Shown here in pieces: positions 26,268 through 34,335 of a stretch of DNA of 64,000 nt. A model generated the notes under the pieces. The model was not told where the DNA came from. It was given only the letters and a program-made list of their open reading frames with translations, and did not search any database. The position numbers were made by a program, and so were the translations under genes. The DNA is from Ornithinibacillus halophilus. Lineage in GTDB: Bacteria; Bacillota; Bacilli; Bacillales; Amphibacillaceae. The stretch's first letter is position 1, and every line of letters begins with the position of its first letter. Where the stretch lies: assembly GCF_900129485.1 (NCBI RefSeq), contig NZ_FQVW01000001.1, positions 248,001 through 312,000 on the forward strand. Direction: 5' to 3'.

Positions 26268-26687
26268 TTAATGTTCTGGTAAGATTTTTTCTTCCTCTAA
26301 ATTATGATACTGATCTACATGAACCAATGCATGAAATTGTTGTAAAACTTCATCATTAAGTGTATTAGATTCTATTGTTTCTTTAATTTCACTTACTAGA
26401 TAGCGCATTGTATCATGGTCACGTATTAATGCAACAACTGCATCTTTTAGTTCTGGGTTTTCTTCTACAAGTTCCTTATATAATCCTTTTTCTTCTGCAT
26501 CTGCGTGCCTCAGAGTTCTAGTTTCCCAATGCTCTATTGTAATATGTGCTATTTCTAAGGCTTTATCCATTTTTCCATCTTTTAGCAAATGGTCAAGAAT
26601 TCTATTTAATTCCCTTGCTTCATTTAATGCTGCCTCATGAATTGCAGCATGACTATCTACCTTTTTTAATCCTGGTCCTGAAACCAT
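26268..26687 (-). CDS. Hemerythrin-like (HHE) domain protein heading the nar operon
   Basis: The 139-residue four-helix protein has the histidine/glutamate pattern of hemerythrins: VDSHAAIHEAA at the start, HITIEHWETRTLRHADAEEKG near residue 55, ALIRDHDTMRYLV near residue 92, and a C-terminal FHALVHVDQYHNLEEEKILP. These would bind a di-iron centre. Such proteins bind oxygen or nitric oxide or repair iron-sulphur clusters under nitrosative stress. Leading a nitrate reductase operon fits NO or O2 sensing or protection (inference). GAGGGGGTG precedes the ATG, and there is a dyad upstream at 26717-26732. Confidence 0.82.
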   Translation of the reverse strand: MVSGPGLKKVDSHAAIHEAALNEARELNRILDHLLKDGKMDKALEIAHITIEHWETRTLRHADAEEKGLYKELVEENPELKDAVVALIRDHDTMRYLVSEIKETIESNTLNDEVLQQFHALVHVDQYHNLEEEKILPEH

Positions 26688-26716
26688 TCATTCACCCCCT
26701 CACCACATTGCATGAC

Positions 26717-26732
26717 ACTCCTAAACAGGAGT
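26717..26732 (-). promoter_or_regulatory. Dyad in the leader of the nar operon
   Basis: ACTCCT (26717-26722) and AGGAGT (26727-26732) form a perfect 6-base inverted repeat with a 4-base spacer, 30 bases before the hemerythrin ATG. It could be an operator, since staphylococcal NreC sites are also short dyads with 4-base spacers but of different sequence, or a short 5' hairpin. No FNR-type TGTGA-N6-TCACA site was found nearby. Confidence 0.35.
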
Positions 26733-26900
26733 ATATTAAGTTTGCTAATAATTGAACGTAAAAAAATATACATCAACCATTATGATGCATTCTTACCAAA
26801 AATATACATGAATATCAGAACAGCGCCGACAAAATTCGACTGAATCAGCGATTGCACAAGACGTATTTAAACCTAACTAACCTAATTAATTTTTTCATAA

Positions 26901-26942
26901 AAAAAGGGACAATTAGCCGATTTTAAGCTAATTGTCCTTTTT
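26901..26942 (-). terminator. Rho-independent terminator (bidirectional form)
   Basis: GGACAATTAGC (26907-26917) pairs with GCTAATTGTCC (26927-26937), with A/T tracts on both sides, so it can stop transcription either way. On the minus strand it would end ferredoxin transcripts before the nar promoter region. Confidence 0.8.
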
Positions 26943-27109
26943 ATGTTTTAAATTAAACTAAGTTTTTACTTTTCAGTACTGTTTCAATTATACACTGAAA
27001 GTAATTCTATGTATTTACTATTACTTCCAGCACAAGGGCGACATTTATTCAAGTTTCCGTCGTTCGCTTTTACAATATCTTCTTTGCCTCGAGCGGACAG
27101 TACCATTTT
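26943..27109. other. Gap after the ferredoxin gene with a GC-richer segment
   Basis: Bases about 27025-27100 are richer in G and C than the surroundings. On the minus strand they continue the ferredoxin frame past its TAG for 41 codons, with an ATG at 27106 and a stop at 26984, including KCRPCAGSNS. The ATG lacks a ribosome site. I read it as non-coding, possibly a repeat fragment; readthrough is discussed in the findings. Confidence 0.35.
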
Positions 27110-27349
27110 CTATTGCTCTTCGAAGAACTTACGGTTTAGTGCGATATATTCGTTTTCTTCTTCTGGAACTTCATCTTCCATATATATTGCTTCAACTGGG
27201 CATACAGCTTCACATGCTCCACAGTCAATACATATATCAGGATCAATATAGAACATATCTTTTCCTTCTTCTATACAATCTACTGGACAAACTTCTACGC
27301 ATTCCGCTGCTTTCTCGGTTTTACAAGGTGACGTAATTACAAATGCCAT
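27110..27349 (-). CDS. 7Fe ferredoxin ([3Fe-4S][4Fe-4S])
   Basis: This 79-residue electron carrier starts MAFVITSPCKTEKAAECVEV. The Cys pattern CKTEKAAECVEVCPVDC then CIDCGACEAVCPVEAI matches the seven-iron ferredoxins of Thermus and Bacillus, and the C-terminus RKFFEEQ is also typical. The frame is open upstream to a start at 27385, but ATG 27349 has GGAGGGT 5 bases before it and gives the canonical N-terminus. It is a single gene with an upstream promoter gap to the divergent endopeptidase. Confidence 0.9.
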   Translation of the reverse strand: MAFVITSPCKTEKAAECVEVCPVDCIEEGKDMFYIDPDICIDCGACEAVCPVEAIYMEDEVPEEENEYIALNRKFFEEQ

Positions 27350-27523
27350 GTAAGACCCTCCTTTACATCTACGATAAAATATCAATGAAATATAAGATAA
27401 AAACGTTTTATTCTATTCAATAGTACCGAACTATTAAATTTCATTCAAGTATTTATCCATATATTCACCTTTTCGCCAATTTTTCATACGATTAATTAGT
27501 TACCATTATAAGGAGTGGATAGA

Positions 27524-28717
27524 ATGGAAGTGATCGTAAAACAAAACGATACACTATGGTCTTTTAGCCAATTGTTTAATATACCACTACCACTAATTGA
27601 GCTATCAAATCGCAATGTAGCACCTAACGAATTAAATATAGGTGATCGTATAAAAATACCTGGATACCAATCCATAAAATACGATATTAAGCCGGACGAT
27701 TCTCTTTGGAAAATTGCCCTGCAATTTAACATACCACTGCGGTATTTGTATGCCGTAAATTCTTATCTTGATGCTAACAATTTGAGAATAGGACAAATTA
27801 TTAATATTCCTCATAGGGTTACTGATTTTGTAGTAAATGATATTGACCAATACGACTTTAATAAAATGCAAGCAGACATCAGAGAACTACTTGATGTGTA
27901 TCCATTTATTCTTACTAATAATATTGGTCAATCAGTAATGGGAAAAGAAATAATAGAACTGCAACTTGGTAACGGAGAAAGACAAGTACATCTTAATGGT
28001 TCATTTCATGCCAATGAGTGGATTACAACACCAATCTTAATGAGATTTATAAATCACTTTTGCTTATCTTTAACAAATAACCAATCAATTAGAGGATTAG
28101 CTATGTTACCACTCTTCCTTCAAGCAACTTTATCTATAGTTCCTATGGTCAATCCTGATGGTGTAGATTTAGTTATTAATGGGAGTAATGCTGCTGGACA
28201 ATATAAAGATGATGTATTAACAATAAACAATAGAAGTGAGAATTTTTCAAACTGGAAAGCGAACATACGTGGGGTTGATTTAAATAATCAATATCCTGCA
28301 AAGTGGGACATAGAAAGTGAGCGTAAACCATCAACTCCACAACCAAGAGATTTTCCTGGTTATCAACCTTTAACAGAACCAGAAGCAATTGCCATTGCAA
28401 ATTTAACAAGAAGTAAAGACTTTGCATGGGTAAATGCTTTTCATACCCAAGGAGAAGTGATTTACTGGGGCTATGATGGATTAGAACCCCCAGTAGCGGA
28501 ACCCATTGTTGAAGAATATGCAAGGGTCAGTGGCTATCGACCAGTCCAATTCGTTGATAGTTATGCAGGGTATAAAGACTGGTTTATTCAAGAGTTCAGA
28601 CGTCCCGGTTATACGGTAGAATTTGGTTCAGGAATAAATCCATTACCAATTGGACAATTCGGTGAAATCTACGAAGAGTTTCTAGGAATTATGTTGGCAA
28701 ATCTTTATCTTCAATAA
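27524..28717 (+). CDS. LysM-LysM-M14 gamma-D-glutamyl-diaminopimelate endopeptidase I-like peptidase
   Basis: The 397-residue protein begins with two LysM repeats (residues about 1-46 and 48-94, each ending IGDRIKIP or IGQIINIP). A zinc carboxypeptidase M14 domain follows: zinc ligands in HLNGSFHANEWITTP (HxxE) and AFHTQGEVIYW, and the catalytic Glu in YTVEFGSGINPLP. Order and length match endopeptidase I of Bacillus sphaericus (about 396 residues), which cleaves the D-Glu-Dap bond of the peptidoglycan stem. Like that enzyme it lacks a signal peptide, so action in the mother cell or after lysis is likely. ATG 27524, 8 bases after AAGGAG, is preferred over GTG 27515, which overlaps that site. 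Confidence 0.87.
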   Translation: MEVIVKQNDTLWSFSQLFNIPLPLIELSNRNVAPNELNIGDRIKIPGYQSIKYDIKPDDSLWKIALQFNIPLRYLYAVNSYLDANNLRIGQIINIPHRVTDFVVNDIDQYDFNKMQADIRELLDVYPFILTNNIGQSVMGKEIIELQLGNGERQVHLNGSFHANEWITTPILMRFINHFCLSLTNNQSIRGLAMLPLFLQATLSIVPMVNPDGVDLVINGSNAAGQYKDDVLTINNRSENFSNWKANIRGVDLNNQYPAKWDIESERKPSTPQPRDFPGYQPLTEPEAIAIANLTRSKDFAWVNAFHTQGEVIYWGYDGLEPPVAEPIVEEYARVSGYRPVQFVDSYAGYKDWFIQEFRRPGYTVEFGSGINPLPIGQFGEIYEEFLGIMLANLYLQ

Positions 28718-28747
28718 AAATAACAGGCTTAATTGCCTGTTATTTTA
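28718..28747. terminator. Bidirectional terminator between convergent genes
   Basis: AAATAACAGGC (28718-28728) pairs with GCCTGTTATTT (28735-28745) around TTAATT. It serves the M14 peptidase on the plus strand and overlaps the last codons of the minus-strand gene ending at 28740. Confidence 0.75.
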
Positions 28748-28952
28748 CCTCTTTAAAATATTCCTTTAGAAAACCACCGATACGATTACTATTATCAACG
28801 ATGAAGTAAAATTCATCCGTTTCATTTTTGACATCGTATTTTTTACCTGGTGTCAGTTTATTATTTACAATAAATTTCTTTGCATCTGCATGTACACATT
28901 CTATTTGTTTTATTGTAGGAGCATTATCCCATTTATAGTGAATCAATTTCAT
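28740..28952 (-). CDS. DUF6501-like small conserved protein
   Basis: The 70-residue protein, with central KKFIVNNKLTPGKKYDVKNE and DEFYFIVDNSNRIGGFLKEY, resembles a small Bacillaceae family I recall as DUF6501. The beta-rich pattern suggests a compact barrel-like fold. No catalytic residues stand out and the function is unknown. It lies 40 bases downstream of msrAB on the same strand, so it may share that transcript. Confidence 0.7.
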   Translation of the reverse strand: MKLIHYKWDNAPTIKQIECVHADAKKFIVNNKLTPGKKYDVKNETDEFYFIVDNSNRIGGFLKEYFKEVK

Positions 28953-28992
28953 ACCTCTTTTCTACTAGTTTACATAATGAGATTATCAGCAA

Positions 28993-29946
28993 CTAATCTC
29001 TAAATAAGTATAAATAATCTTCGTAGCCTTCTTCTTCCATATTATCTTTTGGAATAAATCGCATAGCAGCAGAATTCATACAGTAACGTAATCCCCCTGC
29101 TTCCTTAGGTCCATCTTCAAATACATGACCTAGGTGGGAGTCTGCAGTTTTGCTTCTAATTTCGGTACGTATCATACCGTGAGTAGTATCTGTTTTCTCA
29201 TCAATTTCATATGGATCAACTGGTTTTGTAAAACTAGGCCACCCACATCCAGCGTCATATTGGTCCTTAGATGAAAATAGAACTTTACCAGAGATGATAT
29301 CAACATAGATTCCATCTTCCTCATTGTCCCAATATTCATTTTGAAATGGTCGTTCCGTTCCATTCTCTTGTGTAACATGATATTGTAACGGCGTTAATTT
29401 CTTCTTTAAGTCACTCTTATCAGCTTGCCAAGTCTGCTTTATAAAATCCTCTCTACCTGACCCTTTTTTATATAGACGATAATGGAAGGATTGTTTCTTA
29501 TAATAGTCTTGATGGTTCTCTTCTGCTTCATAAAATGGTTTTGCTGGAAGTATTTTTGTGACAATTGCTTTTTTAAACTTACCACTATTCTCTAACTGTT
29601 TCTTCGATTGCTCAGCAATTTCTTTTTGTTTTTCATTATGATAAAAAATAGCCGTTTGATAAGACTCACCACGATCATTAAATTGGCCACCAGGATCAGT
29701 AGGGTCAATTTGTTGCCAGAACGTTTCCACCAATTTCTCATAAGGCATTATTTCTGGATCGAATGTTATTTGTACTGCTTCTAGATGCCCTGTTGTGTTT
29801 GAGCAAACTTCCTCATAAGTTGGGTTGTCAACATGTCCCCCTGTGTATCCTGATACAACTTGAATAATTCCCGGGCGTTGGTCAAACGGCTCTACCATAC
29901 ACCAAAAACAACCACCAGCAAATGTAGCTTTTTCTGCTGCCATCAT
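28993..29946 (-). CDS. msrAB: Bifunctional peptide methionine sulfoxide reductase MsrA-MsrB
   Basis: This fusion repairs both S- and R-methionine sulfoxide in oxidised proteins. The N-terminal MsrA part (residues about 5-155) has the catalytic [11 protein letters not shown]. The C-terminal MsrB part (about 175-315) has DAGCGWPSF, the [10 protein letters not shown] region and the catalytic cysteine of [13 protein letters not shown] near residue 289. At 317 residues it has normal length for the fused form; B. subtilis has two separate genes. Two adjacent ATGs follow GGAGGTGG, and either may start. The protein is cytosolic, with no signal peptide. Confidence 0.92.
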   Translation of the reverse strand: MMAAEKATFAGGCFWCMVEPFDQRPGIIQVVSGYTGGHVDNPTYEEVCSNTTGHLEAVQITFDPEIMPYEKLVETFWQQIDPTDPGGQFNDRGESYQTAIFYHNEKQKEIAEQSKKQLENSGKFKKAIVTKILPAKPFYEAEENHQDYYKKQSFHYRLYKKGSGREDFIKQTWQADKSDLKKKLTPLQYHVTQENGTERPFQNEYWDNEEDGIYVDIISGKVLFSSKDQYDAGCGWPSFTKPVDPYEIDEKTDTTHGMIRTEIRSKTADSHLGHVFEDGPKEAGGLRYCMNSAAMRFIPKDNMEEEGYEDYLYLFRD

Positions 29947-30015
29947 TCCACCTCCAAAACTTCAATCTTAGCTTCTATTTTTTCGCTTTTACCAATAAAA
30001 ATCAAGTAAAGCGAA

Positions 30016-30495
30016 TTATATATATAGCTTTGGAGTGGATTGGCCATTATTGCTTCTTTTTTGTGGTTTATCTTTCACTTCAATTTCAGCAGATGATTCA
30101 GAACTTGCAAATAAATCGTCTATATTGGAACTCTCATTATAACTTTTATCTGATTCACCATCAGAGCTTTCCAAATCTTTAAAAGCCTTTATCATTTTAA
30201 ACATCATCGGTAAATTCCTTACCATTGGACCGTATTGTTTCACCATTGGAGCAGTATTATCAATAACTCGTAGTACTTGCTGGACGTTATTTAGTGTATT
30301 CGATAACCCCCCTACTCCTTTTGAAGCCATATCCGTAACAGATGAACTAGGATTCATTAGTTGCCGTATCATATTTGGCAAACTGTTAGATGGCCCAGGA
30401 CCACCAACTCTATTTGGAAAATACATATTTTGTGGTGCACGATTAAATTGATTTGGATGTTGAAATCTTTGGTTCCTAGGTGACGGGAAAACCAT
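30016..30495 (-). CDS. yqfQ: YqfQ/VrrA-family protein (predicted spore-associated)
   Basis: The 159-residue protein has an Asn/Pro/Gln-rich N-terminus (FPSPRNQRFQHPNQFNRAPQ), a central helical segment MVRNLPMMFKMIKAFKDLES and a low-complexity acidic stretch. It closes with the family's C-terminal tag STPKLYI. That layout matches YqfQ/VrrA proteins of spore formers, whose molecular role is not settled. The frame extends 42 codons upstream, but ATG 30495 follows a GGGGGA ribosome site and gives the usual MVFPSPR-type start. Confidence 0.75.
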   Translation of the reverse strand: MVFPSPRNQRFQHPNQFNRAPQNMYFPNRVGGPGPSNSLPNMIRQLMNPSSSVTDMASKGVGGLSNTLNNVQQVLRVIDNTAPMVKQYGPMVRNLPMMFKMIKAFKDLESSDGESDKSYNESSNIDDLFASSESSAEIEVKDKPQKRSNNGQSTPKLYI

Positions 30496-30749
30496 ACTTA
30501 TCCCCCATTTCTTTTTCATATCTATAACTATTGTTAGTGTACGTTTGTCATTAGTAATTGTGTAGGCTACTTCTTTACTTATTTCCCTAAATGATTTTCT
30601 ATATTTCCCAGGTAACCGCAATATTTACCATTCTTCTTGTTTTATTTAAATATTTTGACGAATTACAATGAAATCTAGTAGTATATGGAAGCTGTTTTAC
30701 CTTGTATAGAACAAATGTTTGGTTTATACTAATTATTGAGGTGATTGAA

Positions 30750-31073
30750 ATGGTACACGATCGAGGTTCAATTAAATGGACATCACTTATGCTTCCAGAA
30801 CACGTCGCATTACTTGAAGAAATGTGGCATACCGATAAAAAAATATCGAAACCTATTCTTGATGAGCAGGAAATAGAAATGATTAATCAGGAGTTAATGC
30901 AGGCATACACACAAAAAGAAGAAATACGTTTAACAGTGTATCACAAAGGCTCCTTAATACAATATGTTGGCATTATAGAAAAAGTATTACCTACACAAAG
31001 TAAAATTGTACTAAAAGTAAGTCGAGATGAAACCATCCCAGTGTTACTATCTAATATTATAAAGACGGGTTGA
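30750..31073 (+). CDS. YolD-like protein
   Basis: The 107-residue protein begins MVHDRGSIKWTSLMLPEHVA, the hallmark opening of YolD-like proteins, and ends in a small beta region. Some YolD-like genes are linked to DNA polymerase Y family genes, but none is nearby, so the function is open. ATG 30750, with GAGGTG 6 bases upstream, is chosen over an upstream ATG at 30702 that has no ribosome site. The terminator at 31074-31106 follows directly. Confidence 0.78.
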   Translation: MVHDRGSIKWTSLMLPEHVALLEEMWHTDKKISKPILDEQEIEMINQELMQAYTQKEEIRLTVYHKGSLIQYVGIIEKVLPTQSKIVLKVSRDETIPVLLSNIIKTG

Positions 31074-31106
31074 AAAAGGATTAGAGAAAATTCTCTAATC
31101 CTTTTC
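31074..31106. terminator. Bidirectional terminator between the YolD-like gene and yozE
   Basis: AAAAGGATTAGAGA (31074-31087) pairs perfectly with TCTCTAATCCTTTT (31092-31105) around AAAT. It overlaps the 3' end of yozE, which stops at 31095, so the yozE message ends within the hairpin. Confidence 0.85.
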
Positions 31107-31316
31107 ACTGCTTAAATATGCATCCCATAAGTCGTCAAAAATAGATAGTGCATTATGAAACGGGCTGTTAAACTCCAAGTAATCGCTAATCTCATCATAA
31201 CGTTTTGCATGTTTAGGGAAATCGTGGTCATAAAAAGCCCAGTCTGCCAATCTACTTTGATCATCTGCTACTTTCTTACCTCTGTAAGTTAGTAAGAATT
31301 GATAAAATGTTTTCAT
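31095..31316 (-). CDS. yozE: YozE-like (UPF0346) small helical protein
   Basis: The 73-residue protein, MKTFYQFLLTYRGKKVADDQ with ADWAFYDHDFPKHAKRYDEI and ISDYLEFN, matches the YozE/UPF0346 family, a small four-helix SAM-like fold of unknown role. The length agrees with YozE (74). It starts 15 bases after tatC and probably shares the tat transcript. Confidence 0.85.
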   Translation of the reverse strand: MKTFYQFLLTYRGKKVADDQSRLADWAFYDHDFPKHAKRYDEISDYLEFNSPFHNALSIFDDLWDAYLSSEKD

Positions 31317-31331
31317 GAGTGGCCTCCCCTA

Positions 31332-32093
31332 CTATATCGAATCCTGACTCATAAATTCTTCATGTTTTTGTTGTTTTTTTCTATATACTACCCCTGAAAG
31401 ATATATACTTATCTCGTACAACAATATTAGCGGAATTGCTGTAATCAAAGGTAATATAAGATCTGGAGGAGTAATCATTGTCCCGATAATGATTAACACA
31501 AAATACGCATATTTCCTCACTTTACGCATAAAGGTTGGATTTAATATGCCTAAACTGGTTAAAAACATAGAAAAAATCGGTATCTCAAAAAGAATTGCAA
31601 ATGGTAACGTAACTCTAAATACAAATTTAAAATACTTCTCCGTTGTAAACATTTCAGTAAACATACCATCACTAAGACCTAGTAAGAACGGTAGAATCAA
31701 TTCAATGAACATATAATATCCAAAAACTAACCCACCAATAAATAATAGAAATACAGCTGGAATATATGGTAGTGAAGCCTTTCTTTCTCTTGGGGTTAAT
31801 CCAGGTTTTATAAAAGCCCAAATTTGATAAGTAAAAACAGGTAAGGTACCAATAATGGCTACTACACTAGCAATCATAAAATATAACCAAATTGCCTCAC
31901 CGGGACTTAAAATACCTAATTTAAAATCTAAATTCTGGGTGAAATAATTATATATTTCTTCTACATAAACAAAACCAACAACGAAAAAAGCTATAAAGAA
32001 AAATGCCGTTACAATGACACGATTCCTTAACTCGGTTAAATGGCCAGTTAGATTCATTTCTTTGTCTTCTTGTTGCAATTTAAATTTTGCCAT
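31332..32093 (-). CDS. tatC: Twin-arginine translocase subunit TatC
   Basis: TatC is the receptor for twin-arginine signal peptides in the export of folded proteins. The 253-residue protein has six predicted membrane helices and the conserved opening NLTGHLTELRNR, which contacts signal peptides, plus the loop FIKPGLTPRERKA near residue 100. An upstream GTG at 32102 sits one base from GGGAG, so ATG 32093 is preferred. Two tatA genes lie upstream on the same strand, making a complete TatA-TatC translocase. No obvious twin-arginine substrate is encoded within the operon. Confidence 0.92.
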   Translation of the reverse strand: MAKFKLQQEDKEMNLTGHLTELRNRVIVTAFFFIAFFVVGFVYVEEIYNYFTQNLDFKLGILSPGEAIWLYFMIASVVAIIGTLPVFTYQIWAFIKPGLTPRERKASLPYIPAVFLLFIGGLVFGYYMFIELILPFLLGLSDGMFTEMFTTEKYFKFVFRVTLPFAILFEIPIFSMFLTSLGILNPTFMRKVRKYAYFVLIIIGTMITPPDLILPLITAIPLILLYEISIYLSGVVYRKKQQKHEEFMSQDSI

Positions 32094-32164
32094 TACTTTC
32101 ACACTCCCACAAACGCCAAATAAATAAAAGAAGATGCAAGGTTGGTCCCCTTACACCTTTTCCA

Positions 32165-32344
32165 TTAATTTTTAGATTTTGTTGTTGATTCCTCATCTGT
32201 AACAATATCTTTAGTAGCATTTTTGAATTCTTTCAATGAAGTTCCAAACGCTTTACCAATTTCAGGAAGTTTGGAAGGACCAAAAATCACTAATGCTACA
32301 ACTAAAATTAAAATTAAACCTGGGACACCAATACTAGAAAACAT
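32165..32344 (-). CDS. tatA: TatA-type twin-arginine translocase subunit (second copy)
   Basis: The 59-residue protein reads [20 protein letters not shown] then [20 protein letters not shown] and a charged tail ending TTKSKN. It has the TatA pattern: one membrane helix, the FGP hinge, and an amphipathic helix with LPEIGKA. GGGAGTGA precedes the ATG. It is very close to the upstream tatA (positions 1-40 mostly identical), so this is a tandem duplication. It forms the protein-conducting oligomer with TatC. Confidence 0.9.
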   Translation of the reverse strand: MFSSIGVPGLILILVVALVIFGPSKLPEIGKAFGTSLKEFKNATKDIVTDEESTTKSKN

Positions 32345-32364
32345 GATTATTCACTCCCAAAGAT

Positions 32365-32571
32365 TTATTTATTTTCTTTACCACGTACAATATCTTTTGC
32401 CTCGTTAATCTCTTCTGTTACGTCACCAGTCAAGTCTTTTGTTGACTTTTTAAATTCACGTAATGTTTGACCAGCAGCTTTACCGATCTCCGGTAACTTT
32501 TTAGGTCCAAAGATAACAAGAGCGATAATTAATATTAAAATCAATCCTGGAAATCCAATACTAGAAAACAT
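32365..32571 (-). CDS. tatA: TatA-type twin-arginine translocase subunit (first copy)
   Basis: The 68-residue protein has the same N-terminal membrane helix as the neighbouring copy ([20 protein letters not shown]), the [15 protein letters not shown] hinge and amphipathic helix, and a longer charged tail ending RGKENK. GAAGGTG precedes the ATG. It heads the tatA-tatA-tatC-yozE run. B. subtilis also has more than one TatA, but in separate TatA-TatC pairs, so two tandem TatA copies with one TatC is a distinct arrangement. Confidence 0.92.
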   Translation of the reverse strand: MFSSIGFPGLILILIIALVIFGPKKLPEIGKAAGQTLREFKKSTKDLTGDVTEEINEAKDIVRGKENK

Positions 32572-32737
32572 GATAACACCTTCTTTATATAGTTAACTTC
32601 ATTATAGTGTAATTTTTCGAATAAGCATATGTAAATATGAAAAGTACACATAATGTTCATGATTAATACAACCATGTCCATTCTAACACGATTATCACTT
32701 TTCCTACAACATATAATAGGAACTCCTGCATAATCGA

Positions 32738-33232
32738 TTACTTCTTAATACGATCATATTGAATGAAATGATAGGAATATGGATTTTTTTCATCCTTTAC
32801 TCCTTGTTCATTAGAAGTAATTTTCCATTCATCCTCAGAAAACACAGGGAAGTATGTGTCTCCTTCAAACGCTTCTTCAATCCTTGTTATATACATACGA
32901 TCAGCATATGGTAAGATTTCTTTAAATAACATTCCCCCACCAATGACAAAATACTCCGTGTCGGGGTTTTCCTGATTCCATTTTAGAATGGTATCAACAT
33001 CCGAAATAACTTCAACATCAGCAGGCAATGAATTTGGATTAGAGGTAAGGACAACATTTTTTCTATTTGGTAAAGCCCTTCCTATTGATTCGAATGTTTT
33101 TCTTCCCATAATAATCGTATTACCGGTTGTTTTTCCTTTAAAAAATTTTAAGTCATTTGGTAAATGCCATGGTAAATCGTTATTTGCACCGATAACCAGA
33201 TTACGATCCATAGCAACAAGTAGTGATATCAC
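32738..33232 (-). CDS. dfrA: Dihydrofolate reductase
   Basis: The enzyme reduces dihydrofolate to tetrahydrofolate with NADPH. The 164-residue protein has SLLVAMDRNLVIGANNDLPW, the GRKTFESIGRALPNR cofactor region and the C-terminal FVIGGGMLFKEILPYADRMY. Length is standard. The frame is open upstream, but GTG 33232, 7 bases after AGGAGGGG, is the start; that ribosome site overlaps the thyA stop. It follows thyA in an operon, pairing production and recycling of dihydrofolate. Confidence 0.93.
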   Translation of the reverse strand: MISLLVAMDRNLVIGANNDLPWHLPNDLKFFKGKTTGNTIIMGRKTFESIGRALPNRKNVVLTSNPNSLPADVEVISDVDTILKWNQENPDTEYFVIGGGMLFKEILPYADRMYITRIEEAFEGDTYFPVFSEDEWKITSNEQGVKDEKNPYSYHFIQYDRIKK

Positions 33233-33245
33233 ACTAAATCCCCTC

Positions 33246-34202
33246 CTACACAGCAATTGGTGCTTTAATAGTTGGATGTGGGTCATAACCAACTACTTCA
33301 AAATCTTCCAATTCATATTCAAAGATAGATTGCTTTTCTACGTTTAGCTTAAGGGTAGGCAAAGATCTTTTTTCACGTTGTAGTTGTGTCTTAACTTGCT
33401 CCACATGATTAGCGTATATATGCGCATCACCTAAAGTATGAACAAATTCACCAACTTCCAGTCCACATTCATGGGCAATTAGGTGCGTTAATAACGCATA
33501 ACTAGCAATATTAAATGGAACACCTAAGAAGACATCTGCACTTCGTTGGTACAATTGACAAGATAGTTTTCCATCAGCTACATAAAACTGAAACATTGTA
33601 TGACAAGGAGGTAATGCCATATTAGGAATATCCTCAGGGTTCCATGCAGAGACGATATGTCTTCTTGAATTAGGATTATTTTGAATCGAATCAATCACAT
33701 CCATTAATTGATCAATTGTCTCTTCTTTAGAAGTTTTCCATGCTCTCCATTGTTTTCCGTACACAGACCCTAAGTCACCATATTTCTTAGCAAAAGCATC
33801 ATCACTTAATACTTTCTGTTTAAATTGATTCATTGTTTCTTCATAAACTTCTTTAAAATCCTTATCTATTTGGCTACGATTACCAAAATCTGTCATATCT
33901 GGTCCGTCATAGTCTTCACTTTCAACCCAATTCTTAAATGCCCACTCGTTCCAAATGTTATTATTATTTTCTAGTAAATATCGAATATTAGTATCACCTT
34001 TTATAAACCACAACAGTTCACTGGCTACTAAGCGAAAAGGAACTCGTTTTGTTGTTAATAAGGGAAATCCATCTTGAAGGTTAAATCGCATTTGATGGCC
34101 AAATATGGAATATGTACCTGTATTAGTGCGATCCCCTTTCTTCCAACCATTATTTAAAATATGTTCACATAAATCTAAATAAGCTTGTTCACCTGAAACC
34201 AT
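33246..34202 (-). CDS. thyA: Thymidylate synthase (long, Lactobacillus casei-type ThyA)
   Basis: The enzyme methylates dUMP to dTMP with methylene-tetrahydrofolate. The 318-residue protein carries the catalytic cysteine in [14 protein letters not shown] near residue 193, the arginines in [14 protein letters not shown], and the end [12 protein letters not shown]. The extra segment near residues 85-145 makes it the 316-residue L. casei type, not the 264-residue E. coli type. ATG 34202, with TGGAGGA upstream, is the start. It is the first gene of thyA-dfrA. Confidence 0.94.
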   Translation of the reverse strand: MVSGEQAYLDLCEHILNNGWKKGDRTNTGTYSIFGHQMRFNLQDGFPLLTTKRVPFRLVASELLWFIKGDTNIRYLLENNNNIWNEWAFKNWVESEDYDGPDMTDFGNRSQIDKDFKEVYEETMNQFKQKVLSDDAFAKKYGDLGSVYGKQWRAWKTSKEETIDQLMDVIDSIQNNPNSRRHIVSAWNPEDIPNMALPPCHTMFQFYVADGKLSCQLYQRSADVFLGVPFNIASYALLTHLIAHECGLEVGEFVHTLGDAHIYANHVEQVKTQLQREKRSLPTLKLNVEKQSIFEYELEDFEVVGYDPHPTIKAPIAV

Positions 34203-34335
34203 TTCAAAGTCCTCCAATTTACTCTACTAATAATGTTACACTTTTGATTCTATTGTAACATAAGTGTAATTCATAAAAGTATCATTTAGCCATAAATTTT
34301 TCTTAAGAAGAGTCATAATGAAAGGGGACAACAGC

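Noticed and set aside
26688-26900. FNR box for the nar operon
   Set aside because: No TGTGA-N6-TCACA-like sequence was found; only a short unrelated dyad is present.
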